From the NCBI GenBank assembly GCA_010015805.1, contig ML978127.1:496001-560000 (forward strand): a stretch of DNA of 64,000 nt. The letters run 5' to 3'. Position numbers and translations under genes: made by a program. Positions 25,562-37,792 of the stretch are shown piece after piece. This DNA comes from Rhizodiscina lignyota (Eukaryota > Ascomycota > Dothideomycetes > Aulographales > Rhizodiscinaceae). The notes beneath the pieces are model-generated. The model was given only the letters and a program-made list of their open reading frames with translations, was not told the DNA's origin and searched no databases. Numbering within the stretch: the stretch's first letter is position 1; the number at the start of each line of letters is the position of its first letter.

Positions 25562-27696
25562 ATGGATGCCGTACACCCTCCAAAATGTTCCCTCTTTCAA
25601 CGTATTCGCGTATCTGTCGATCCTGCATGGTGCCTTGCATATCGACAACAACCTATCTTAACATCTCCACGAGATGAGTCCACTACGAAGAGACTGCTTA
25701 CTGCTCGAAACACTACGCTTACTCTACCGCATCTAATCTCTAAACATCTACGACATGAGGAACACTTTCGCTTCTTCACGTTTGCATAACATTGCAACTA
25801 TTCCTTTGGACGAACACGAACACGACTTTACGCTATTTGATTCCTTCCAGCGTTGCAGCATTGTACACGGGCGGGCAAAATTGGCGTCTTTCCTTTGTTA
25901 GGGCTTCTCCTGGGATTTAAAAGAGGGATTCAAGCCTCACGGCTGTCGTCAGGAGTCGCAGGCTCGAATCCTGCCGTCCGGCTTGGGACATTAGGGTCTG
26001 TTTAGATAATGTGCATTGGATGATACCCACGCCTATTGCGACATGGCAACAGGAAAGACACTTGGTTCTTGTATATACAGAAGAGGCAGCTTGAGCGGCG
26101 GCCGCTCTCGGAATCACGGAAACATGGACATCAAAAGCTTTTTGCTCCTTCTTAAATGTTTGAAACGTGAAACAAATCGCCGATGATTCTCGATTGGACA
26201 TGTTTCGCGGATCCCCAAGGTGATGTCTGTTTTGTCAGCGTCAGACGCTTATGCCACGAGAGGACATACATGGAGGCTTCGCGGCCTTCATGCGCGCTCA
26301 AGTTCCTACGGATGGCGAAGCGTAAATGCGGATCGACAGGATATTAACATGTTGCCGTAGCGCCGCAAGTATTTGAGATACTTTGATACTTCGCCCGGTT
26401 CTCCGGTGTCTTCGTCGTAAAGGCCACGCAACACAGGAACATTGTCCGCACGGGCCCTTAGGCCTTGAACACTGTATCTATCGCTTTGCTCGCATTCACG
26501 CCGAATGTGCGGACGCTATGTGAAGCAACCTCATTCCGCCATCCTCTCCGCCGTAGCATAGTGCACCTGGCGGGGCGGGAGCAGGTATGCGTATGCATGT
26601 GCCTCAGGACGCGTACCGCCTGTCATGTAAGTATATCGCTGGCAGAATCAGGAAGTGCACATAAGCCCGCACGTTTGATGAATCTCGGTCCAAAGTAAGA
26701 TCGGATTTCGTAGATGGGTGTTTAGTCGTTCCGGTAGCGTCGCTGCTACCGTTGCTTAGGATTGCTTGGTAACGGGAGGCCGCGTCATGCCAACGCCGTC
26801 CGAGTGGTTGTCAGACCAACAGCCGACGACTCGTGGGATAAGTAAAATGATTAGATGCGAGATAACCTCGGCATGCCGAGGACTAAAGAGATCGGATCAA
26901 CAAGGCATCGAGTGGGAGCGGGCCGGTGACACTCTGCGCGTGTCCCTGTTCCGGAGCAAGAGGGACTGCGAAACAAACAACAGCCTCTTTGTCGTCTCGA
27001 AACATGCAAATATAGATGGGCAGAGCTTGCCTGATTTCGGTTAGCGATCAGTCAAGCTCTTCGGCGGAAAGCTTGCTTACCCACACCTGCCTTCCGGCGA
27101 GCAGCATGGACTTCCGTTTCAAAACATCCAACGTTAACGTACGGCGTGTCCTCGCTCTCAAACCGAACTATATTTGTCACGATGCCGGTAAGTCACACCG
27201 CAGCCCGCGACTCCCATTCGACACAAGGCGAGCCCGTTCCCAGGAGGACAAAGAATGAGTGGAAGCGCCCCTTGTCCGCTGCCAGCCCCCGCACTCCGCC
27301 GCGTGCTCGAGCTGAAGTCGTGGACGAATCTCACGAAGCGCCGGATGGCGGCGTTCGAGAGCGTAGCCGCAAATTAGGCACAACACAGATGCGAATCTCG
27401 AATTGGCCACGGCGCGAGCCCTAGGAGGTGAGGTCAACGTGCATTGTGGCGCGTCTCGTTTGGCATCGAAGTGATACAAAAAGGGTCCTTGTCGACTCCC
27501 ATTTCGACCCCTTCCGTACCAGAAGCAACAATAAGCCTTTCTCGCGGCACCTGCGAACAGTCAGACCTTTAATAGCTGTCCCTTTCCCCTCCTTCGCTCC
27601 TCCATTCCTGTCTTCAATCCGCGCAATTCCTCTCATTACTGTCTCATTCGCGCTCAGGTGCTGCACCTCTCCCATACCCACCACACAACCGCAACG
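25562..27696. other. Gene-free stretch of 2.1 kb
   Basis: No gene is supported. A small hairpin-like T-arm sequence near 25966-25987 was examined as a tRNA and rejected. The 3' part (about 27450-27696) is pyrimidine-rich on the plus strand and is likely the promoter and leader of the cupredoxin gene. Confidence 0.5.
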
Positions 27697-28454
27697 ATGC
27701 ACTACACATACCTCGCCTCCGCAGCTCTTCTCGGCGCCGTCGCCAATGCTGCCGACCATCTCGTCACCGTCGGCCCGGATTTGAAGTTCCACCCGGACGC
27801 CATCACCGCTGCCAAGGGTGATACCGTTTCCTTCAAGATCGGCACTGATCACAGCGTCCAATCCGGTGAATTCAACGCTCCTTGCGTGCAGTCGGGTTTC
27901 TCCAGCGGCGACCCGTTCACTGGCTCTGGCTTCGACTCGAAGCTTTTCCAGGTCACTATCAATGACACAACCCCAATCTATGGCTTCTGTGGTGAGGAGG
28001 GTCACTGCCAGGGCGGTATGGTGTTCACGATCAATGCCCCGTAAGTCAACTTGATTTGGTTCAATTGCAATTGTCCTTGCTAACTCGCTTGAACAGCTCT
28101 TCCGGCAACACTGTGAGTGCCTATTCGTCAGCGGCAGCGAAGACCAGCGACACCAAGGCCCCTAGCAGCCCCGTTGGCGGTCAATTCGTATCTGCCTCGT
28201 CTTCTGGCTCCAGTTCTTCCAGCGGTTCCAGCTCTGGTTCTTCGTCTGCTTCATCCTCCAGCGCTGGCTCTTCTTCGTCCGGTTCGTCCTCGCCAACCAG
28301 CGCCTCGGTCAGCTCAACTGGCTCCTCCAGCGCTTCTGCTGCTGCATCCTCCTCTGCTTCCACTGGTGCTGCTGCTGTTGGCGCACAGGGCCAGCAGGGC
28401 TTTGCTACCGCCGCGGTTATGATGTTGGCAGGTCTCATGTCCTACTTCCTGTAA
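27697..28454 (+). CDS. GPI-anchored extracellular Ser-rich cupredoxin
   Basis: Two exons (27697-28040, 28097-28454) give 233 aa. A signal peptide ends near ANA/AD (about residues 1-18). A plastocyanin-like domain follows (about 20-115). It keeps the likely copper ligands in GTDHSVQSG (His) and YGFCGEEGHCQGGMVF (Cys, His, Met region). A Ser/Ala-rich stalk of ~90 residues then leads to a hydrophobic C-terminal tail (ATAAVMMLAGLMSYFL), typical of a GPI-attachment signal. It is therefore expected on the cell surface or in the wall. Members of this fungal family are called extracellular serine-rich proteins; copper binding is inferred from the fold and not proven for most. Confidence 0.9.
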
Positions 28455-29886
28455 GGGATGTCAATTGAAGGAGAGGGGGCCGTTCCGTTGTGCAGTGTTG
28501 GGGATAGTAGCCATGGGACAATAGAGTGTCTGAGATGTATCTTACGAAGAGGTTAGTAGTGATAGTGGAAGCGAGCTGAATCCATGGTCAGCGAATTTGC
28601 TTTTGTTCAATTCTGGGGGCTTACTTGCGATGGTGATCAACCTGAAAAGCTGGGGCAACATGGATACACACGATAGAGTATTACCGGCTAAAATTGAAAA
28701 GCCTGGCGTTCAGTCAAGCTAATTCGGTTCTTCAACTACACATTCCATCATCACGATTCGCAATTGCATGTTCGGACTTCGTTGCGTGCTGATACCTCAA
28801 GTTCTGGACTCTTGTTTTGATTGACATGTGCTTCGACCCACCTATGCACAGCGACATTTGGAATTGATAATGCACGAAGTGATGAGCACCGCAGTTGCCA
28901 GGTTACCGTGAGTAGATCCTATGATTTGGAAGAAGATTTGTAGTTTGCGTTTCAGATCTGCGGAGTATCTGAGATATTTCTTATTGAAGGTGCTGTCGTT
29001 GAGGTGCGACATTTGGCTAAAGATGAATGGGGACTTTGTTGATGAGTACTCCATTCTGCCAGTGGAGAAGTCCAAGGGTGAGGGAGTCTGGATGAGGGAC
29101 CAAAATAACAATGTCATCCTAGTACAAAGAGAGGTACTACCGAAAAAAATCCCTAAGTGGTTGAGTCTCTCGAATGCTTGACGGAGGCTTCTACCCTTTT
29201 ATGTAAACCGACCGACCGAGACGGTTGAACTCAGGGCTGGAGTCTCCTTAAATAGGAGCCTTCTCCAAGCAATCTGTCTGTGCTCGCCTTAAACAGTCCT
29301 AACACGAATATTGCTGGGGAATGATGCCTTCCAAAGTTCATGTGAGGTCCCTACGGACATTCGTAATCGATGATGAGAATCTCGAGCTCGGTGACGAGGC
29401 CTAGTGTCTCTCTGCATCAAAAGATATGAAAAACAACTTAAAGAATTATTCAGAATGAATATCTATAATCTCCTCGATTAAAAGACAAGCTAATAGATAC
29501 TAACCAACAGTATGTTTGATGAGATGGGCGGAGTGCATAGCTCTCAAAGCATGAGCATCGAAATTCTCAGGTCCTCCAAGTGTTGACCAAATGCAGAAAT
29601 TGCATTGTCAATTCGAGAAGGACATGATCGTTCTGGGAATGGTTCATAGTGGCCTGAATGGAGAGGCTCCGTTGGTGCGGAGTTTGGTGGAGTTATGGGG
29701 CTGGCTGGCCAGCTCCGCGGCAGGGAGGAAAAAAAAAGTTGGGGATGCGAAAATCACGTCAAGCCACGCGCAGATAAATCTCAATTCCCTGCATTACCAT
29801 CTCGCACTCCTTTAAAGACGGTTTTTGGTGTCTAAAAACTTGATCACTCTCATCAGCGATCCTTTCTAGTGGGTGGAGAATCTCGG
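28455..29886. other. Gene-free stretch of 1.4 kb
   Basis: AT-richer spacer. Frames of 86-91 codons overlap on both strands near 28.85-29.18 kb but show no domain or splice pattern. The right end is the promoter of the carrier gene. Confidence 0.5.
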
Positions 29887-31107
29887 ATGGCCCCCTCGAC
29901 GCCGCAGGTCGCGGCCGTAAAGGCGAGCGAGGTGATTGCTGGATCGGCTGCGAAGGACTTTAAGAAGGAGTCAGCGGCCGCGAGGGTTACAGGCGCAGGT
30001 ATGTACACTCCCAAGATATGCTGAAAGTCTTATCTGACGGCTGCAGGATGCGCTGGAATTGCGGAGTTGATGGTTTTTCATCCGGTACAAACTGTCTCTT
30101 GATGTCGCGCGACCTTCGACCGCCCCTACTGACCAACACGCAATTCAGGTTGACACAATAGCAAAGCGATTAATGAGCAATCATGGAAAAGTACGCTATC
30201 CGAAGGCTTCAGTCATATGGAGAGGGCTAATTCTTGCACAGATCAATGGCATGTCGCACCTCAATTCTGTTATCTTTCGGCAATACTCAGACGCTTCGGT
30301 ATCTCGACGGTTCCTCTCGCTCTTCCCTGGTCTCGGATATGCTGCAGCATACAAGATTCTCCAAAGGGTATACAAATATGGTGGGCAGCCATTCGCGAGA
30401 GATTTTCTTGCAAAGAACTATGGCGATCAGTTCGACAACACCTTTGGAAGAGGGAATGGGAAAGCGATCATGCATGCTACCGCTGGAAGGTACGTTGAAG
30501 CATATGCCTATAACGCATAATTGTTGACTTTTTCTCCATAGCCTGATTGGCATCGGCGAAATCGTCCTTCTCCCACTGGACGTTCTTAAGATCAAGCGAC
30601 AGACGAACCCAGAGGCATTCAGAGGGAGAGGAGTCCTCAAGATTGTCGCAGACGAGGGCTTTGGATTATACAGAGGGTGGGGTTGGACAGCAGCACGCAA
30701 TGCGCCAGGATCATTTGCAGTGAGTTGATCGTTCCCATCTCCGACAGGCTCAAGCTCACGAATACGTAAAGCTCTTCGGAGGTTCAGCAGCAGCCAAGGA
30801 ATACCTGTTTAAGCTCGCGGACTACAATCAAGCAACATGGACACAGAATTTTGTCGCATCTATCGCCGGAGCTACCGCTTCTCTCGTCGTATCAGCACCT
30901 CTCGATGTGGTCAAGACTCGTATCCAGAACAGAAATTTCGAGAATCCTGAGGGCGGCTTCCGAATAGTGTCAAACATGATGCGTCACGAGGGAATCACCA
31001 GTTTCTTCAAAGGTTTGACGCCAAAGCTACTGATGACGGGTCCGAAATTGGTCTTCTCGTTCTGGCTCGCGCAGACTTTGATACCTGCATTTGCCAAGGT
31101 CATGTAA
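29887..31107 (+). CDS. ggc1: Mitochondrial GTP/GDP carrier
   Basis: Inner-membrane carrier exchanging GTP and GDP. The yeast homologue Ggc1/Yhm1 also affects iron homeostasis and mtDNA maintenance. Six exons (29887-29998, 30047-30084, 30149-30190, 30242-30489, 30542-30719, 30772-31107) give 317 aa. The three carrier signatures are present: PVDTIAKR, PLDVLKIKR and PLDVVKTRIQ. The stretch SLFPGLGYAAAYKILQRVYK is characteristic of the GTP/GDP branch. Intron 3 (51 nt) is a multiple of three without a stop, so an unspliced reading falsely adds 17 residues. Exons 2 and 3 are small (38 and 42 nt). Confidence 0.95.
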
Positions 31108-31712
31108 AAAATTTTGGGGTTGATGAGAGTCTTTCTTTGCTGAGGACAGCATCATGTACTTTGTATTAAGTTTCAACAATCTCCCGAGGAAAGAGCTGGA
31201 TGGGGGCGTCTGGTTCATTGGACAGCGACTATTCGTACGCTGAAGCCTTGGTGTACTGCTTTGAACGGATGGTCCTCTCGACTCAAACCTTAGAAGGCGA
31301 TTTTGTAGGGGCGGAAAAGTTCACAAGATCACCACTGCCTTGTTTGAGGCTGGGATTCTGTTCTCGACTCATACATCGTTTGCTCGTGCTGTATCTCCAG
31401 CGTGACGTCCTCAAAAGACTGACTACGCCTTGTAACATGTCATCAGCCTTGAGCGTGGCCCGTTGATTTGGCGAGTGACCTGCACGCACAGTCGGGTGCC
31501 CAGACATCGCATCACGTGCAAAGAACCTGCCAAAAGTGGTCTAGCGCTCAGCGGCGCTGGAACTCCTACATACGTGACTGCTGGTTTCTAGATCTGTTGA
31601 ACAACACTCAAGCTTTCAACGACCTTTCCTTCCAGACGAAGCCTTCCTTTTGATTCTTTCGAATCCCCTTCTTTCTTCTCGACCCTGTATTTTCGCATCA
31701 GTGCCCGCAACG
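31108..31712. other. Spacer and YPT1 promoter
   Basis: No gene is recognised. The plus strand just before 31713 is pyrimidine-rich (TTCTTTCG, CTTCTTTCTTC), as is common in leaders of highly expressed fungal genes. Confidence 0.5.
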
Positions 31713-32740
31713 ATGAATCCAGAGTGGTACGTAACCTTATCCGCCCTCACTACCGCCTTGGTGCTCGCCCTGCACCACCCTCACGCCTGAAATAAGAGCA
31801 AATACTGACTGTGACGAGTGCAGAGTACCTTGATTTCATAAACACCGAGCAAACGTTACTCTACGAAGCATGCGGCGGCCGATCTTGCGACTGACCTTTC
31901 ACTTCACTCAGATACGACTACCTCTTCAAACTCCTCCTCATCGGTGATTCCGGTGTGGGCAAGTCTTGCTTGCTCTTGCGGTTCGCCGATGACACCTACA
32001 CTGAAAGCTACATCTCGACGATCGGCGTGGACTTCGTATGTCTCGAAATTCAAATGAGATCTCTTGGCGATGGAGGCTTACGGGGCACAGAAAATCAGAA
32101 CCATTGAACTGGACGGTAAGACAGTGAAGCTTCAGATCGTGAGTGGTCCATCAAGAAGATAAGAGAAGAGACAGTAGCTGATTGTCGGATGCAGTGGGAT
32201 ACAGCCGGCCAAGAACGCTTCCGCACCATCACATCATCGTACTACCGCGGCGCACACGGTATCTGTGTCGTCTACGATGTCACGGATATGGACTCGTTCA
32301 ACAACGTCAAGCAGTGGCTGCAGGAGATCGACAGATATGCCACCGAGGGCGTGAACAAGCTTCTTGTGGGCAACAAGTCGGATATGGCGGACAAGAAGGT
32401 GGTTGAGTACACAGTGGCAAAGGTACTGTAACATCCATTTCCCCACAGATCAGAGCCTTGTATTACGTCCTAGCAGGATCACGATCAGCGCAAAACAAAG
32501 AAAGATCTTGCTGCAACAGCATTGTTGACACACAAACTTGGACAGGAGTTCGCGGACAGCCTCGGCATCCCCTTCCTTGAGACCTCAGCGAAGAACGCCT
32601 CCAACGTCGAACAAGCCTTCTTGACTATGGCGCGGCAAATCAAGGAGCGCATGGGCAACACGGCGAGCCAGAACAAGGAGAAGATCAACATCGGCCAGGG
32701 ACAGAGCGTGCAGTCTGGGTCGGCGGGAGGCTGCTGCTAA
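31713..32740 (+). CDS. ypt1: Rab1-type small GTPase Ypt1
   Basis: Controls ER-to-Golgi traffic and autophagy. Five exons (31713-31723, 31912-32035, 32091-32138, 32195-32422, 32546-32740) give 201 aa. All G motifs are intact: [25 protein letters not shown] and ETSAK. The protein ends GGCC, the double geranylgeranylation site. Exon 1 is 11 nt. The conserved start MNPEYDYLF requires the weak donor gtggta at 31724. The stronger-looking gtacgt three bases downstream would create a stop immediately after splicing. Intron 1 is long (188 nt) for this window. Confidence 0.96.
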
Positions 32741-33384
32741 ACAACGGTTAGGCATTACGGTACGAAGGTGTAGACGAGGCAAGGGTATCCCGCACACGAG
32801 AATGTCTTTTTTGTCGCTCGGCGTTACAACGGACAAATTTCTGTTGGCACGCCTAGCCCACTAGCAGTTGAGGCGACGGTTACTCCGAGGGAAGCGTTTC
32901 ACGGGTGGTTGCGAGGTGTGTTATGCTATCTCTCTGCATGGTCTAGCTAGAGTGGAGGGGGCTCATTGGATCATTTGGTTCATCTCGTCTTCCCACAAAC
33001 ATCTGCCCTCTCCTGCATTCCAATCACTTTTTCACTGCGTTTTCCTGGGTGTGGTGGGATGTGATTTGTTATATCCTCGTAATAAGAAGCAGGCGCGCGA
33101 TGCGTTTGGTCAGAACTGAACTGCTTGTGCTCATCTCTAAGTGAAGGTCTGTGGTATACGCAACTGCTTTCTCAAGCCAGATGCGAGATTCCATTATACC
33201 TATATTCCATTGATTTCCTCCATATCTTTCTTCATCTTTCAGAAGAGCAAATTCCATTAGTTACTTTTTAGTACCATTACTAATGTTAGGATATCATCCA
33301 CCACACTCCGGAAGGATCCGCCCAACTAAGAAAGTGGCCATAATGGGCCATCATCGTTCAACTTCAATGCACCTGCACCGTGCC
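32741..33384. other. No gene recognised
   Basis: This spans the 3' regions of the convergent Ypt1 and hydrophobin genes. Only short frames occur. Confidence 0.5.
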
Positions 33385-33979
33385 TCAGTTTAGAGAGTTG
33401 CAGGTACTATTGATGCCTTGGCAGTAGAGTCCGATGACTTCATTATTCGTAAGAGGGCTCAGTAGACTCCCGATAAGTGGAATACTTGAGAGTAGACCAC
33501 CAAGATCCTTCTACAACGGGCGTTAGCTCCAAGATCCGGCGAGGCAAACAACTCAGACTCACCGCCACTACGACTTGACAGCATGTCTTAACGCCCGGGC
33601 AGTTGGAAGTGCTGGCGAACGCGTCATTTCGAACTGCAGGCAGAAAGTTAGCACTTAACACACCGAAACAGTTTCAATGGAGACTCACTTCCAATGCAGT
33701 TGACATCCTTTGGTTCAAGCGGATAATTCGTGAGCTTGGCGAGAAATTGGATACTGAGAAGGTCGCCAGCAAACGTAGCCTAGATCAGGCTGAGTCAGTA
33801 TGGGACAGGGCATTTCTTCACATGGCATGTGAACTGACCTGGCAGCAGGTGAGAGTGCCGCCGAATTCGCAGGCTGGATTGGAGGTGCGCTCAACCACAT
33901 TTACGGAGTCGACCGCGACCGAGGCACAGCTGGCCATGAGAAGCGTGAGGGCGAGGAGGAAAGATATGAAGAAACGCAT
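33385..33979 (-). CDS. Hydrophobin (class I-like), secreted
   Basis: Small amphipathic surface protein that coats aerial hyphae and spores. Four exons (33979-33839, 33779-33689, 33633-33563, 33510-33385) join in frame to 142 aa. Donors are gtcagt, gtgagt and gtgagt; acceptors are tag or cag. A signal peptide runs from MRFFISFLLAL to about residue 22. After it the cysteines follow the hydrophobin order: C37-x7-C45C46-x28-C75-x13-C89-x5-C95C96, then C131 and C138. The first seven spacings fit class I. The gap from C96 to C131 is 34 residues, longer than usual. The last loop (GGLLSSIPLIGSLLSPL) is strongly hydrophobic. C138 is an extra cysteine. No single exon is long, so the gene is missed without splicing. 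Confidence 0.85.
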
Positions 33980-35945
33980 TTTGTCGATGGTACGTGGGAG
34001 TTGAGTGCTGAATGGCCGTCAAGAGTGGGTGGTGAACCAGAACTGGTGGCCTTGGATGTTTGCGGGGGACAGCAACACTCTTTGATCGCCTCTAGTAAGG
34101 CCTTTCGAGGTTAGACTTGGGCGAAGAATCCAGCTCTTATTACTCCGTAGTAGTGACACAGCTCTACTGTCTTAACCTTTTCGAGGGATCGGACGATGGA
34201 GGTTGGCATACAGGAGGTGATATAGCTCTCGATATATGAGATTCTGCTCTGTACTACGTGATGCAAGTTTACGCGACACCGGACTATCGGCAAACCGGAA
34301 CGGGACGAGTGCAGAAAAGAAGTAATGGTGAAGGAATTAGAAAGGCGAATAGTCTTTCGCGCAAACCACATATACCTGCGCATAAGGCGGTCGCCATATC
34401 TCATACGAACGGGCGAGTGCACTAATAAACGGAGCATTCCCGCGCCACATAAGCCATAAACAGCCCAATGATATGGCGCGGGACCCTGGCGATCGTTTCT
34501 TTTGGGGCACACAGTCGGCGCGAACATGCTTTAAATGCGCCAATATACCAAAGCACGAGGCATCTGCTGATTCCCTCTGCCGAGTGGCTTGCGGCCTGGG
34601 AGAGCTGCCAACCTAATCTCTCGCTAACGCCCGTTCGACATGTCAATGTCATACGCAGCCCGGCTTGCGAAGTGAAGGATGAGCCGACGGGAAGACACAG
34701 CATCGCACCTGTCGTGTCGAAAGCCACTCCTGCCGCCGCCCTACGAAGCGTCGAAACCGAAGCGGGTTCACCAAGGCACTCTGTCCTTCCAAACATACTT
34801 CGCAGCAGCTTGCGCGACTGCCAGGTGCCAATGGAGGCCCAGTGTATTCCCAGCAGCCCTTCTCCAGCTGTCAAAGGTGCAGTCACAAAAAAGAGTCGGA
34901 TCTCACTCTGCAGATGCTCGGATGTGCCAGCACCTCCCGGCAATGGCTTAGATCGAGGCATCTTTCAGGAGTCGACAGGGGTGCATGCAAGCCACATTGC
35001 AGATCATATCGATGGCCAATACCGGATGAAGCCAACCTTCAAATAACGACACTTCGTCCCCCATCCAACCGTCATCATCGTTTATGCTTGCTCGCAACTT
35101 GCACTCTTCCATTTCGGGCTTGTAACGCCTCTCTCAGCTCGTCAGATTTCTTGGGCTGCTCTCGGGGCTTGCCTTTGCCGTCAGGGGCCTACGTTGTTCC
35201 CGGACGCCACCATTAAACGGGGAGGAGCAAGCCGAGCAACGTAAATGTGAGGCACTTTTTCTCTCCGTGAATGCCACAGGCCTAGCGAACATGTCTCGCC
35301 TCCGTAAACTCTCCGCAGCACCATTGCCAAGGGCATGCATGAGGGAAGGCGTGGTGATCAGACCGCTTCCACTTCGGGGAGCTCGACCGTCCAGAACAAA
35401 GCCACGTCGAATGAGCGCGACTCGGAGGATTATGTCTTACAAGGCCCTTGATACCGTGTGGATGCCAAAAAGGAGATCAACAAGCCCGCATTATCAGGCG
35501 CTCTAGCGACTCTTGGTCCGCTCCGCCGGAACCGTCGACATGTTCCCTCCTCAAAGCCCGCGAGGGTAGCTCAGTGGAACGTTTTACGGCTACGCTTGAC
35601 CTTTCAAAGACGTGCGTCACAATTAGGCTTCTCCCGCTGCACAGACCTTGCAGATAGTAAGTACCTTATATACGTGACTATCTTGGCCTTCGTCAAGGTC
35701 CCAAGGAATTGCGTGTCGTGGCCATGCCTCGGTATTTCTCTTCATGTCGGCCCTAGTACTTAACGTTCACTTCTCAACTCCAGCAACGCGTCTGTGGGTC
35801 GTATATTCCCATTCAGTTTACTGTCCCAGACACGCGGGCTCAATTCTGCTGTGAAACTGCACATCACGCCTGATTCTCCTTTGTTCAACCATTCCACTCA
35901 CCAGGCACGCGGGTCTTACCAAAAGTCCGCATCCCTTGCGTCAAA
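33980..35945. other. Gene-free stretch of 2 kb
   Basis: Two frames of ~180-190 codons overlap on opposite strands at 34.4-35.05 kb. Neither has a domain, signal or splice pattern, so I do not call a gene. TACTCCGTA (reverse of TACGGAGTA) lies at 34141-34149. The left end is the hydrophobin promoter and the right end the P450 promoter. Confidence 0.45.
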
Positions 35946-37792
35946 ATGCTTCTCGACTACCTCAGTTTTGGACTACTTCTCCTATCACTCGCTGTCTTCG
36001 CTCCGGTTCTCTACCTCTGGGACCGCTTTTTCAGTCTACATGGTCTACCCAGTCACCTGCCATGGGCCGGTGGAGATGGTGGCATGCTGTCTCGGGCGAA
36101 GGCGAATAAGAGAAGTTTCTTCGGCTTGCGGGAAATCATTCAAGATGGATACGAGAAGGCAAGACGCTTAACTTGTCCGATCCAAGACAGAGAGACTAAT
36201 TGGATTCGCAGTACTCCAAGAGAAATCGTGTGTTCATTCTGCCAAATGTGGTCACTGGTCCAGAAGTTATCCTTCCAATGACGCAAATACGGTGGCTTCT
36301 CGATCAGCCTGATGAGGTTCTCAATCAAAACGAAGTGAATCGTCACTTCCTCCATGCAGACCGGACCATGCTTCACAAGAACGTCATCCGAGACACAGTA
36401 CACGGTCATGTCATCCGCCGTGAGCTCACCAAAGAACTCGACGTCTACTGCAACGACATTGTCGAAGAGATTGACCACGCTTTGACCGTGAACTGGGGTA
36501 CGAATCCGAATGCGTGGAAGGAGGTCGCCGTGTACGACACAATGCTCGACGTCATCAGCCGGATATCCAATCGTGTCCTCGTTGGAGATCCGCTGTGCCG
36601 GAACAAAGAGTACCTCAAACGCACGAGCACTTTTTCCAGGGGCGTTGTCATTACGGCCGGGCTAATGAACCTCACTCCGGCGATTCTGCAGCCTCTGCTT
36701 TGTCCGTTCATCATGGCCTACGACACTTACCAGTACTGGAAAATCACCAAGTTTATCTTCCCGATCGTGAAGAAGCGCATCTTAAAGTTCCGCCCGGGCC
36801 TGGACTACAAGAAGCCAGACTACTCGGAGCACAATGACTACATTCAGTGGGCTCTGCATGATGCATTCAGCCATGATGACCCCCAAGAACGAACCCCTCA
36901 GATGATTACGAAGCGGTTGTCCGTTCTCAGTTTTGCCGCTATTCAATCCTCGGTCATCACAATCACGAATGCTCTGTTCGACATTGCGTCTTCCCCTTCC
37001 TGTGCTGACATCCAGCAATCTCTGCGGGATGAAGTCAAAACCGTCACTGCAAGTCAACCAAGTGAGGAATGGACTCGGGCGAACTTGGCTAAGATGCATC
37101 GTCTTGACAGTGCGCTCCGTGAAAGCATGCGTCTCTGGGGATTTATCTCACGTGGTGTTATGAAGATGGTCGTCAAACGAGAAGGTGTCACGATTCCGTC
37201 CGGAGAACACTTACCATACGGATCGAAGGTTGGCGTTACCGCGTATGGGCCCCACCACGACGAGTCGATCTATCCGCAGGCTTTCAAGTACGATGCTTTC
37301 CGCTTCTCCCGTGCAATCGAGGATCCTGCTCTCTTTGAGAATATGTTCGGATCTCAGGACGATGCTCCCAAGGCGCCAACAATGGTCACCAGCAACGACA
37401 ACTTCATGGCCTTTTCTCACGGGCGCCACGCTTGCCCCGGCCGCTTCTTTGCTGCAAATCAGCTGAAGCTCCTTCTCGCAGCGATTACGACGAAATACGA
37501 GATTGAGCCAATGGCTGAGAGACCCGAGAACCCCTGGTTGAACAATACCGTCGGCCCTCCGATCTGGGAGAAGATGCGTGTTCGTCGCCGTGCCGAGACT
37601 GTGGCGAGGCCAGTCGCCGTAAAGGCTACTTTCGCTCGCGCTCTGGCTGATAACGGTCCGGACAGAGCACTTATCCCCATTGCGGCGCAAAAGGACTCCA
37701 TGCGCATGGCCGTGACCCATAGCCTGCTGGACCCGAAGGTGCTTCACAGTCTTGTCACGGTCGGTCGCACTGAGATTCCTGTCGCTGCTTAA
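35946..37792 (+). CDS. Cytochrome P450 monooxygenase
   Basis: Two exons (35946-36158, 36212-37792) give 597 aa. The intron starts with GC, not GT (AAG|gcaaga...cgcag), the only way to join GYEK to YSKRNRVFILPN as in relatives. An N-terminal membrane anchor is seen (about residues 5-25). The ExxR motif is ESMR, the PERF region is DAFRFSR, and the haem loop is FSHGRHACPGRFFA with the cysteine ligand. The I-helix reads FAAIQSSVITITNAL instead of the usual AGxDTT; similar variants occur in the fungal CYP68/CYP503-like groups. The usual P450 end (GPPIWEKMRVRRR) is followed by an extra tail of about 65 residues. Substrate unknown; no synthase gene is nearby. Confidence 0.9.

Noticed and set aside
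25920-26000. tRNA-like T-arm (GCAGG CTCGAAT CCTGC stem-loop)
   Set aside because: The 5-bp stem and loop look right, but no matching 5' acceptor strand, D-arm or anticodon arm can be drawn upstream.
27421-28005. 194-codon minus-strand frame
   Set aside because: It lies antisense to the first exon of the cupredoxin gene, which has a clear signal peptide and fold; the frame is a shadow.
34422-35046. Overlapping 179- and 192-codon frames on opposite strands
   Set aside because: Neither has recognisable domains, a signal peptide or splice support; opposite-strand openness in GC-rich DNA is expected.
35565-35580. A-box-like GGGTAGCTCAGTGG of a tRNA gene
   Set aside because: No B-box or acceptor pairing follows within the expected distance.
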